Shown here: piece after piece, positions 15,057 through 23,109 of the stretch | Layout of the letters: each line of letters starts with the position of its first letter | Numbering within the stretch: the stretch's first letter is position 1 | Source: an uncultured Haloferula sp. | GTDB lineage: Bacteria; Verrucomicrobiota; Verrucomicrobiae; Verrucomicrobiales; Akkermansiaceae | Assembly (NCBI GenBank): GCA_946885645.1 | Contig: CAMPGU010000023.1 | Location: forward strand, 1 to 25,541 | DNA: 25,541 nt | Reading direction: 5' to 3' | Position numbers and translations under genes: made by a program | The notes under the pieces: model-generated | Databases searched by the model: none | The model's input: the letters and a program-made list of their open reading frames with translations, nothing else | What the model was told of the DNA's origin: nothing

Positions 15057-18000
15057 CTATCCGAGCAAATAGCGGCTGCCGAAGAGGATGACCCAGGCCA
15101 GGACCACGAAGACGAGGCCTAGAGCGATCTTCACGCCAAAGGTGTGCTTGGTTTGGAAATGGATCAGGGCCTTGTTGCTCATGCCGGTGAAGGCGAGCAG
15201 GAAGATCACCACGAGGGGGGTGATGAATGCCAGGTTGTAAGCGAGCAGCCACACCACGGCGTCCTTCCGGCCCTGCTGGATGCTGTAGATGATCGGCGCA
15301 TAGACCTGCCCGGTGCAGGCGAGTTCCAGGAAGGAGATCACGATCCCCGCGACGAAGGCCGCGATGACGAAGCGGCGCGCCTTCGCCCCCGTCCGGATCA
15401 CGCCGCGGATGCGGTCCTTCAGGAAGGCGGGGAGCTGCAAGGTCATCTCGTCCAGCTTCCCGGCACGGGCCTTGAAGGCATCCCGGAAGGAAAGGAAGGC
15501 AGCGAGGAGCGCCAGGCCGCCGAAGATCCAGTCGAGATACCTTTTGATCCCCGCGATCCGGCCGGTAAGCTGTTCCAAAACGTGATGCAGGGCCAGCCCG
15601 GCGAGGAAGTAGGCCAGGAAAACCGCGCTGATAAAAGCGGCGCCGACCATCAGCATCTCGCGGGGCGTGCGGCGCGCGACCTGCAGATAGGATAGGAAGA
15701 AGATGATCGTCGCGAAGGCGCAGGGATTCACCCCGTCCGCCAGACCGGCTCCGAGCACGACCGGCAATGTCAGCGACTCGAACTTCTGCTCCACGGCCTT
15801 TTCCGCCGCCGCGATCTCCGGCTCCGCCATGCGGCTCCATGCGTTGTCCTCGGGCATCGCCATGGTGGTGGCGAGCAGCTTGCCCAAGGCCTGGGGCGCG
15901 ATGTCTTCCTTGATGAGATAGCCTGCCTGCGTGAAGAGCGCCGGAGAGATATTGTGCTTCAAGGTGGGCACCTGGAAGCCGGTGCAAAGCGCCTGGTTGA
16001 AGACGGTCCCCTTCGCTTCGATGATGTTGTGTTCTTCCACTTCCAGCTTCGGGAAGTCCTTCTTCACGATCTCGATCAACTGGCTGGCCTTCTCACATTC
16101 GGCACATCCCGGCTTGTAGAAGTAAACGAGCTTCAGCGTGGATCTCTCCGCGGCCCCTTCCTCATCCGCGGCCGCCTCCGCGGTTTGCTGCGGTGCGGAT
16201 TCCGTGGCACCGGCCCCCGCGGCCAGGGCTGCAAAGCTTGCGAAGCCGCTGCCCCGGTCGGTTTTAGGAGCGATCATCCCGGCGATCGCCTGCATCTTCT
16301 CCGGTTCCACCTTCGAGGTGTCCAAGGCCGCCGCCACCGGTGCCAGACCCGGACCCAGCCGCCGGGCATTCTCAGCCATCCAGTCCGCGACGCGCCGGGA
16401 GGCGGAGCTTTCCTCGGGCTGGCTCCCCATCAGGACCGCGAAGGCGTTCACATCGATCGGCTGCCCGTGCGAGAGCAGCGCGAACATCGACTCGAACCGC
16501 GTCTCGGGAACCGGATCGGACGCCGCCAGCTTTTCGAGCCATTGCCTGGACTCCGGCCGGAGCTTGCGGGAGGAGCGCTCGGAGTACCACGAAGCATCCT
16601 TGAGTGCGCGGCTGTCGTCGAAGCGGTGGTGCCAGGCGGATTCACCCTTGCCCGCGACTTCCGCCAATACGGCACGCACCTGGGGGACCGGGTCCGAGGC
16701 CAAGGTATCCAGATTGGCAAAGAAGAGGGGCGAGCCCGCCGAGCCGAGCGCAAACCATGCGGCACGCCGGACCCAGGGATTTTCGGAGGACTTCGCCAGC
16801 CTCAGCACCGGCTCGGCAGCTCCCGCCCCTAGGCCGTTCCGCATCGAGATCAATGCCAGCACCCGCAGGGGACCGGAGGCACCCTCCGCCGCTGCGATCT
16901 TTGCCGCCCACGGGCGCACCACGCGGCTGCCCGAGCCCTGCCGGGCGGCGGATTCGAAATGGTAGGTATAGACCTCGTGAGGCTGTAGTTTCGCCTCCGG
17001 GCTCTCCAGCTCCGCCAGAACCATCGAGAGGAAAGCCTGCGAGTTCGAATTGGAAAGCGAGGAGGACGCGGCCGCGGCGCGGATCTCTTCCACCGGATCG
17101 CGGAGCAGCATCTGCAGCAGCTCGAGCGCCTCCTTGCGCGTGGGATTGTAGAGCTGCTCGGCGATCGCGGCGCGTTGCGCGGTGGAAAGCCCCGGGAGTC
17201 TCCCCGTGAGGATCCGCAGTCCATTGGGCTCGCCGGCGCGTGCCAAGCAGAGCGCCGCACGGAAGGCTTCCGGGGTATCGCCGGTCGCGGCCACTTCGGC
17301 GGCGGCTTTGATCAGCTCCCCCCGGGCCCCGGGGATCACTTCGGTACTGCCACCTGCGGCCGGGGTCTGTTCGCCGGCCGCCTTGAGAAAGGAATCATAG
17401 AGCGGGTCGAGCGCCGTCTTCTCCCCGCTGCGAGGCGTGTATTGGCTCAAGAGCATGCTCAAGCCCGGATCGCTCGCTCCGCTCACCGTCCCCAGGACCA
17501 GACGGTCCAGGACCGCGGCGCGCTTTTCGGGGATGCCCGAGCGTAGCGCTTCCACCAGCACGGTTGCCACTTGGTCGGTCTTCACGCGGTCGGCATCCGC
17601 GGAGAGGAAACGGATGGCGGCACAGGAGACATCCAGCTCCGTATCGCGCGCGAGGCCGATCACCACCGGCACCAGCGAGCGATTCGTTTCGGCCGCGCGC
17701 ACCGCTGCCAGGCGCGCATCCGCCGGATACGTCGCCAGCTTGGCCAGCATCTCCTCGTCCGGCTGTCCTCCCACTCCCGAGTAGCCCTCGAAGACCGGCC
17801 CGGTCATCCCCGGGTCCTTCATCATCATCTCCTTCAGCTTCGCCTTCGCGCCCTCGGCCCGGAGCACGGCTGCCGCCTTGATCGCACTGAAACGCACGAA
17901 TTCGTCCGGATCTTCGAGCAGCTCCACACAGCGCTTCTCCGCGGCCTTCAGGGTGCAGGCCGCGACGTACTCCAGCGCCGCCGTCCGCACCCGCCAGCGC

Positions 18001-19097
18001 GGGTCTTCCAGTGCCTTGAGCACCGCCTGGCCGACCTCCTCCTTCACCGGGCCCGCCGGCGGCGGCGAGCCGGACCTCCCGCCGAAGGAAGACATCGTGC
18101 CGGTTTCACCCCCGGCAAGTTTCATGCAGGCCTGGATGGCGGAAACGAGCAGATCCTCGTCCTCGTGCGTCAGGAAGGAGGCGGCGATCTTCAGCGAAGG
18201 ATCGCCGGGAATCTCCTTCAAGCGGCGCAGCGCCCCGTGGATCACGTTTACATCCTTCTCGGCGATCAGGGCCGGACCTACCACGTCCAACGCCTGGGCA
18301 CCACCCGAGGACAGCATCGCGTCGATCGCCGTCTCACGGACCAGCGGATCCTGATGGCCGATGAAATCGCGCAGGATCGGGAGGGCGACCAGCCCCGCGC
18401 CCCGCAGCGTGCCCAGGGCCGCGAGAGTCTGATCGCGGCTGCCGAAGGCGAGCTGCCGCGCCGTCGCGGCCGCCTGCGGCCCGAGGGATCGCGAAAGCAC
18501 GATCTGGTACTGCGCTTCCCTCACCTTGGTTCTTCCGCCCGGAGGCAAGGTGGGCGAATCGTTGAGGAAAGTTTCCAGAAAGCCCACGGCCCCGAGTCCA
18601 TCCGCCTCCAGCATCCGCCGCGCACGTGCGGACTTGTCCGCGTCCTCGCCCAGCAGGTCGCGCAGGTAGCCGCGCCGCTGGTCCTCGCCCAGGAGATCCT
18701 TGGCGGGACCGCTACCCGGTTCCCGGCCCGTCCAGTTCTGCCATCGCGCCAGAGGCCCCTCGTTCTCCGGATCTCCGGGCGGCAGCCAGGGATTGAATCC
18801 GAAATCGCCGCCCGCCTTTTCTTCCAGCAGCTCCAGGGCACCCAGCCGGACCGCCAGGGCGGAATGGTGCAGCAAGGTGACCATCAGCGCCGACGGGAAA
18901 GGATCGAGCGTCAGGATCGCCGTGCGGATCGTATTCCGCCCCGCGGGATCGGCCAGCAGCGGCACCGCCCGCTGCAATTCGGCCTGGTTCGGCTTGCCGT
19001 CCTTCAAGTCCGCGAGAGCCGCCTGCACGGGATCCGGCTCCTGCCCGGAGGCAGGAAGGACGAGCAGCAGGGTGGCGAGCAGCAGGCTTCGTTTCAC
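15057..19097 (-). CDS. HEAT-repeat / thioredoxin-like / CcdA (DsbD-type) fusion protein
   Basis: This 1346-residue envelope protein starts with a signal peptide (MKRSLLLATLLLVLPASG). Residues about 25-960 are alpha-helical HEAT-type repeats (recurring patterns such as 'DPLVRETAIDAMLSSGG', DPRWRVRTAALEYVA, DPVPQVRAVLAEVAG), a protein-binding scaffold. Then comes a thioredoxin-like domain (LKLVYFYKPGCAEC) with redox cysteines C998 and C1001. From about 1111 there are six membrane helices with the CcdA/DsbD hallmarks: NPC with C1126 in the first helix and ACTG with C1261 in the fourth. By family knowledge this transfers electrons from cytosolic thioredoxin across the membrane, here to an attached periplasmic Trx domain. 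The HEAT part may hold the substrate. The GTG at 19097 is chosen because it opens the signal peptide. It follows the DUF4159 gene by 22 bases and is the last gene of the operon. Confidence 0.9.
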   Translation of the reverse strand: MKRSLLLATLLLVLPASGQEPDPVQAALADLKDGKPNQAELQRAVPLLADPAGRNTIRTAILTLDPFPSALMVTLLHHSALAVRLGALELLEEKAGGDFGFNPWLPPGDPENEGPLARWQNWTGREPGSGPAKDLLGEDQRRGYLRDLLGEDADKSARARRMLEADGLGAVGFLETFLNDSPTLPPGGRTKVREAQYQIVLSRSLGPQAAATARQLAFGSRDQTLAALGTLRGAGLVALPILRDFIGHQDPLVRETAIDAMLSSGGAQALDVVGPALIAEKDVNVIHGALRRLKEIPGDPSLKIAASFLTHEDEDLLVSAIQACMKLAGGETGTMSSFGGRSGSPPPAGPVKEEVGQAVLKALEDPRWRVRTAALEYVAACTLKAAEKRCVELLEDPDEFVRFSAIKAAAVLRAEGAKAKLKEMMMKDPGMTGPVFEGYSGVGGQPDEEMLAKLATYPADARLAAVRAAETNRSLVPVVIGLARDTELDVSCAAIRFLSADADRVKTDQVATVLVEALRSGIPEKRAAVLDRLVLGTVSGASDPGLSMLLSQYTPRSGEKTALDPLYDSFLKAAGEQTPAAGGSTEVIPGARGELIKAAAEVAATGDTPEAFRAALCLARAGEPNGLRILTGRLPGLSTAQRAAIAEQLYNPTRKEALELLQMLLRDPVEEIRAAAASSSLSNSNSQAFLSMVLAELESPEAKLQPHEVYTYHFESAARQGSGSRVVRPWAAKIAAAEGASGPLRVLALISMRNGLGAGAAEPVLRLAKSSENPWVRRAAWFALGSAGSPLFFANLDTLASDPVPQVRAVLAEVAGKGESAWHHRFDDSRALKDASWYSERSSRKLRPESRQWLEKLAASDPVPETRFESMFALLSHGQPIDVNAFAVLMGSQPEESSASRRVADWMAENARRLGPGLAPVAAALDTSKVEPEKMQAIAGMIAPKTDRGSGFASFAALAAGAGATESAPQQTAEAAADEEGAAERSTLKLVYFYKPGCAECEKASQLIEIVKKDFPKLEVEEHNIIEAKGTVFNQALCTGFQVPTLKHNISPALFTQAGYLIKEDIAPQALGKLLATTMAMPEDNAWSRMAEPEIAAAEKAVEQKFESLTLPVVLGAGLADGVNPCAFATIIFFLSYLQVARRTPREMLMVGAAFISAVFLAYFLAGLALHHVLEQLTGRIAGIKRYLDWIFGGLALLAAFLSFRDAFKARAGKLDEMTLQLPAFLKDRIRGVIRTGAKARRFVIAAFVAGIVISFLELACTGQVYAPIIYSIQQGRKDAVVWLLAYNLAFITPLVVIFLLAFTGMSNKALIHFQTKHTFGVKIALGLVFVVLAWVILFGSRYLLG

Positions 19098-19119
19098 GCG
19101 GGAGATCGGCGGGGTGCGC

Positions 19120-19761
19120 TCAGTGCAGCAGTGCGTAAGCGAGGATGTTCGCGTTGATCTCCATCGAATTCTGGATCTCGTTCCCGCCGCAGCAGCAGCA
19201 GCCCTCCGTGTGCGAGGTGTCGTTCAAGCCGTCGCTCGAATAAACGACCACGATCTTGCCATCGCGGACGACGCCCCGCAGCCGGGACTCGCCGCCCGAT
19301 TTCGCGAGCTTCAGATCCTTCACGGTGAAAACCGTGCGGAAAATCTCATGATCCATCGCGATATCCGTGAGGCAGTCGTTTCCGAAAAGGCGCTTCAGCT
19401 CGCGCTGGAAGGCACCGTCCCAGGCCTCGTTCGAGCACGAGGCGGAGGCCAGCAGGAAACCGCCGTTCTCCAGGTACTTCTTCAGGTGCTCGCGCTCTGC
19501 GGCAGTCAGGGTGAAGTCCCCTTCCCCGGTCATGATGACGAAGGGGATCTTGAAGAGTTCATCGGAGGAGAGCTTCACCGGCTTGAAGCGGCGCTCGGTC
19601 GCGATCGACGTCTTCTGCTGGACGGTCGAAAGGAATTCGTCGCTGAAGCACCGGGACTTTTTGGTCCCGTCGTAGAACAGGTTGCCGCACTCGACGTCTC
19701 CTTCGTTGGCGCAGAGGTGCGGGCAGAGCGCCAGGCTCGCGAGGATGGTCAGGAGTTTCAT
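19120..19761 (-). CDS. secreted cysteine-rich DUF4159-domain protein
   Basis: This 213-residue protein has a signal peptide (1 to about 18, LLTILASLALCPHLCA). The body matches DUF4159, a class-I glutamine-amidotransferase-like fold seen in bacterial gene clusters with BatA/VWA proteins: 'FKIPFVIMTGEGDFTLT', a helix, then LKKYLENGGFLLAS, and near the end KIVVVYSSDGLND and INANILAYAL. No enzymatic function is established. The mature part has eight cysteines: C25, C38, C109, C130 and a run of four, C188-C191 (EGCCCCGG). The next gene encodes a periplasmic thiol-reducing machine, so the cysteines may be its substrate or may hold a metal. Start: the ATG at 19761; a GTG three codons earlier (19770) is possible, and no good ribosome binding site decides between them. 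It lies 64 bases after the DUF4175-like gene. Confidence 0.88.
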   Translation of the reverse strand: MKLLTILASLALCPHLCANEGDVECGNLFYDGTKKSRCFSDEFLSTVQQKTSIATERRFKPVKLSSDELFKIPFVIMTGEGDFTLTAAEREHLKKYLENGGFLLASASCSNEAWDGAFQRELKRLFGNDCLTDIAMDHEIFRTVFTVKDLKLAKSGGESRLRGVVRDGKIVVVYSSDGLNDTSHTEGCCCCGGNEIQNSMEINANILAYALLH

Positions 19762-19825
19762 AGGTTTCACGATGTGGGTGATTTCATGCCGGCTTCTCCG
19801 CCGGGGATTCTCAAAGGGGTCGGAT

Positions 19826-22618
19826 TCATCCTTCCGGATCGAAGTAGCGCTTCACCGCCTCGCGGTATGGTTCAGGGACGCTCTCTGGCTCGGGCGCGGA
19901 TTGCGTTTCCCGCGGCTTCTCGGAAGCAGGCATGGTCTCCGACTCCGCGGCAGTCGCGATCGCCTTGCCTTGTCCCGTCCCTCCCTTGCCGTCGGCGCTG
20001 CCGCCCATGGACGCGGGCTCGAATTGCATCCGCTGCGGGCCCAGCACCGGGATATCCGGCATGGCGAAGCCGGGCGCGGCATTGCCCGTCGGGCCGGTCC
20101 CGCCGCCGCCCATGCCGCCGCCGCCCATTCCTTGGTTCGGAGACATGCCCGGATTCTGGCACATCAGGCCTTCGAGCAATTGCTGCATCGTCCCGTTCAG
20201 ATCGGGAGCCGCGACGGAAAATTGCATGCACTGGCCCTGGCAAGCCGAGCTGAATGGATCGTCTTTTTTCGCCATCAGGCCTTCGAGGATCGACCGCGCC
20301 AGCTCCGCTTGCACGAAGGCGTCGTTCGCGGCGCCCTGCTTGCCTTCGTCGGCGGCACCTTGCATCGCCGACTGCGGGTCCGCCACGCGCAGGGCTTCCG
20401 TGAACGCGAGGGCGGATTCCTTCAAGGGTGCCAGGGCCGGATCATCCAGGGCGTTCGCGCGCCGGGCCAGCTCCGCGGCGAATTTATCGAGCTCTTCGCG
20501 GTTCTTCTGCTGGGTCTCCGCCAGTGGAATCAGCAAGCGGCGGTTCTGGTCGTTACCCTTGTGGATCTCTTCGGCAATCGTGCGGATGCGTTTGGTGATG
20601 GAAACCTGGTTCTGGTAGATACGCTGGAATTTCGCGGCCATCTCCAGGATCTTCCCCGCTTCCGCGACCAGGCGGGCATCTGCCTGCAGTTGCCTGTGCT
20701 CCTCCCCGGTGGCACCCAGGCGCTCCCGCATCTCCCGGATCGCGCGCCGTTGAGCGCCCTCCCCTGCCTTCGGGTCGAAACCGGCAAGTTGCTCCATGTT
20801 CGCTTTCGCATTCGCGGCACCCTTCTCCGCGAGTTCCTTCAGCCGCTGCTCCAGCTCGAAGGCCGGGAAGTCCTTCGCCAGTTGCTCCAGCAAGGCCGCC
20901 GCTTGCCCGTGCGCCGCGTGGGCCTGCTTGCGGGCCGCTTCCACCGCCGCGGGATCGTCGCGATCCGCCGCCGCGTCCATGGCATCGAGCCCCTCCCTCG
21001 CCTGCTGGAAGGCGCGCGCGACCGCCGCGTAGCGCGCGGAGAATTGCTCCAGCGTGGTCTGCGCGCGGATGCGCTCCGCATAGTCCTCCTCGGAGATGAT
21101 CCTGACCCGCGAAATCTCCGAGGCACCCTGTCCGAGCAGCGAAGGATTGTGATCGGAAGCTTCGAGGAAGAGCTCGATCGTCTGCCCGGGACTCACCCCC
21201 AGCCGCGAGAGCTCGATTGCATCGGCGAAGTCGTAGTTGCGATCCCGCAAAACCGGTGCCACCACCCGGGTGCGATCGCGGAAGCCTTCCAGCGTCCTTA
21301 CCAGTTGCACCTTGGCCAGTGCGTGATCGTCCTCCGCCCTTCCCGCGAGGCGCAAGGTGGTGCCGGGGGTGGCCAGCAGCATGCGCGGCGGCGAGGCCAG
21401 ATCCACCACCGGAGCGGCGTCCGGCAAGGTCTTCAAAGCCAGCTCCAGGGGCGTGGCGGCAGGAGTTCCGCGCACATCCCGTAGCACGGCGGAAAGCTTG
21501 CCCGGCCGGGTCGCGGTCCAGCGGAAGGCGATCCCGTCCGCACCGGTGACTTCCCCGGCGATCTCCTCCGGCACGGCTTCGACTCCGGGAACGGCGGCTG
21601 GAGTGAAAATCAGGGCGGAAGGCCCGAGCGGCCTGTTGCTCGAAAGCTCCAGCACCATCGCCGAGCCTTCGATGGCGGAGATTTCATTCGTGTCCAGCGG
21701 CACGGTCGAAGCCTCGCGGCCGGTGTAGGCAGGCGGTGTCACCGTCAGCGTGCCCGCCAGCACCTTCGGCTGGAGCAGCAGCTCGACGGGCAACCAGCGG
21801 GAGCGCGCCTTGCCACAGGCGAAAGCGATCACCACCGGATCGGTAAGCGACTCGAGCGTGCGCGAGAAGCGGGTGCCGGTTTCACGGAACGACGGCAGGC
21901 GTAGCAACTCGTCCGAACCGGAGCGGCGGACCAGTAGTTCCACCGGGTGCTCCAGCTCGCCCCCCGTCACCTCGACTGCCAGCGCCAGATCGCCCCCGTA
22001 GAGCGCCGACAATTCAGCGGGTTCCACCGCGAAGTTCAGCGGGCTCCAGGGCGGAAGATCGGCCTGCGGGTTCAGCAGGCGGCCGGCGATCGTCCGCGTG
22101 GCATCCGGCTTCGCCAGCGCCAGGAGAACGATCGGCAGCAGGGCCAGCACCAGCGCCAGCGCCGCCAGGCCCACCTTGTTCCAACCGATCAGCTTCGAGA
22201 CCGGAAGGCCCCGCAGAGTAGCCGCCGCCTCCGCTTGGGCGCGTTCCGCGAGCATCTTGCCCAGCGGCGTTTGCTCCTCGGAGAGGTGGAGGCCCATCGC
22301 TCCTTCCGCAGGTCTGCGGGGGGAAGCGAGCAATCGATCCACAGCCGCGGCCCCGCGCGTCCGGGAATAGCGGCTGGCGATGGCCATCAGGACCAGCGCC
22401 CCGGCGATGATCGCTCCCAGCATCACCTTCACCACCACCGTGCGCGGCGAAGCCTCGAAAGCGAACCATGCGTCCGCGAGGCCTGCTGCAAGCGCCAGCA
22501 GTGCGGCCACCGCGACCGCGACCAACAGAGCCGCCAGCCAACGGCCCAGACGCCGCCAGCGGCGGACGCGATCCAGTGCGGAGTGGAAGTTCATGGTCTT
22601 GGAAGTGGCGGTGCTCAC
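19826..22618 (-). CDS. DUF4175-like membrane protein with coiled coil
   Basis: This 930-residue protein has three hydrophobic helices near the N-terminus (about 25-50, 60-83, 147-169). Periplasmic beta-rich, Ig-like stretches follow ('PPWSPLNFAVEPAELSALYG', TLTVTPPAYTGREAS, PRMLLATPGTTLRLAGRAED). A long charged helical/coiled-coil region comes next (about 520-790, Ala/Glu/Lys/Gln-rich), then a Gly/Met-rich linker (about 823-845) and a final VPEPYREAVKRYF helix. This is the DUF4175/'TIGR02302-like' architecture found downstream of VWA proteins in Verrucomicrobiota and Planctomycetota. The function is unknown; it is probably a structural membrane partner. The GTG at 22618 overlaps the TGA of the lipoprotein gene by four bases (GTGA), suggesting translational coupling; an ATG at 22594 is an alternative. 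Confidence 0.85.
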   Translation of the reverse strand: MSTATSKTMNFHSALDRVRRWRRLGRWLAALLVAVAVAALLALAAGLADAWFAFEASPRTVVVKVMLGAIIAGALVLMAIASRYSRTRGAAAVDRLLASPRRPAEGAMGLHLSEEQTPLGKMLAERAQAEAAATLRGLPVSKLIGWNKVGLAALALVLALLPIVLLALAKPDATRTIAGRLLNPQADLPPWSPLNFAVEPAELSALYGGDLALAVEVTGGELEHPVELLVRRSGSDELLRLPSFRETGTRFSRTLESLTDPVVIAFACGKARSRWLPVELLLQPKVLAGTLTVTPPAYTGREASTVPLDTNEISAIEGSAMVLELSSNRPLGPSALIFTPAAVPGVEAVPEEIAGEVTGADGIAFRWTATRPGKLSAVLRDVRGTPAATPLELALKTLPDAAPVVDLASPPRMLLATPGTTLRLAGRAEDDHALAKVQLVRTLEGFRDRTRVVAPVLRDRNYDFADAIELSRLGVSPGQTIELFLEASDHNPSLLGQGASEISRVRIISEEDYAERIRAQTTLEQFSARYAAVARAFQQAREGLDAMDAAADRDDPAAVEAARKQAHAAHGQAAALLEQLAKDFPAFELEQRLKELAEKGAANAKANMEQLAGFDPKAGEGAQRRAIREMRERLGATGEEHRQLQADARLVAEAGKILEMAAKFQRIYQNQVSITKRIRTIAEEIHKGNDQNRRLLIPLAETQQKNREELDKFAAELARRANALDDPALAPLKESALAFTEALRVADPQSAMQGAADEGKQGAANDAFVQAELARSILEGLMAKKDDPFSSACQGQCMQFSVAAPDLNGTMQQLLEGLMCQNPGMSPNQGMGGGGMGGGGTGPTGNAAPGFAMPDIPVLGPQRMQFEPASMGGSADGKGGTGQGKAIATAAESETMPASEKPRETQSAPEPESVPEPYREAVKRYFDPEG

Positions 22619-23109
22619 GGCCTGATATCGGATAAGGTGGGTCGCCCCCAGGAGCGGAATTGCTGGATCACGATCCGCTTGTAGCCCCGGTCCCGGAAAT
22701 AAGCGTTCATCTTCGCGATCTCCCGCTTCTCTTCGTCGTCCGTCCAGATGTTCTTGTGGAACATCACCACCACCAGATCCTTGCGTTTCTGGTCGTTGAA
22801 GAAGCTGATCAGCTCGGCCGGATCGAAGAGTTGGGGATCACGCGCCGGAGTCCCGCCAAGCATCGTCAGCCGCCCGATGTTGATGTCCATCTTCCGCCCG
22901 GCGGTGTATTCGACCGCGATGTCCGCCTTGCGCTCGGTCTCGAAGGCCCGCTGCGTCTCGCGTTCCCCGGCTGCCGGCCGTGAACGGTTCCTCGGGCCCT
23001 TGTTCAAAATCATATCGATGGAGTTCCGCGTGACAGGCACGCCGGAGGTCTCCGGTTGCTGCGCGCAGCCCGTGATCGCGAAGGCGAACGCTGGAAGGAG
23101 TTTCTTCAT
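22615..23109 (-). CDS. small lipoprotein of unknown function in the VWA operon
   Basis: This 164-residue protein has a short lipoprotein signal: MKKLLPAFAFAITGC with lipobox I-T-G-C15. The mature part starts with a polar, Arg/Glu-rich linker (RNRSRPAAGERETQRAFETERKAD cut into disordered-like sequence). It ends in an alpha/beta-looking domain ('ELISFFNDQKRKDLVVVMFH', EKREIAKMNAYFRDRGYKRIVIQQF). I recognise no family. The start is fixed by the signal peptide and by a four-base ATGA overlap with the stop of the VWA gene. Its own stop overlaps the GTG of the DUF4175-like gene, so it is tightly coupled on both sides and probably part of the same envelope complex. The Val-Ile-rich strands and the position resemble a small periplasmic adaptor, but this is a guess. 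Confidence 0.82.
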   Translation of the reverse strand: MKKLLPAFAFAITGCAQQPETSGVPVTRNSIDMILNKGPRNRSRPAAGERETQRAFETERKADIAVEYTAGRKMDINIGRLTMLGGTPARDPQLFDPAELISFFNDQKRKDLVVVMFHKNIWTDDEEKREIAKMNAYFRDRGYKRIVIQQFRSWGRPTLSDIRP

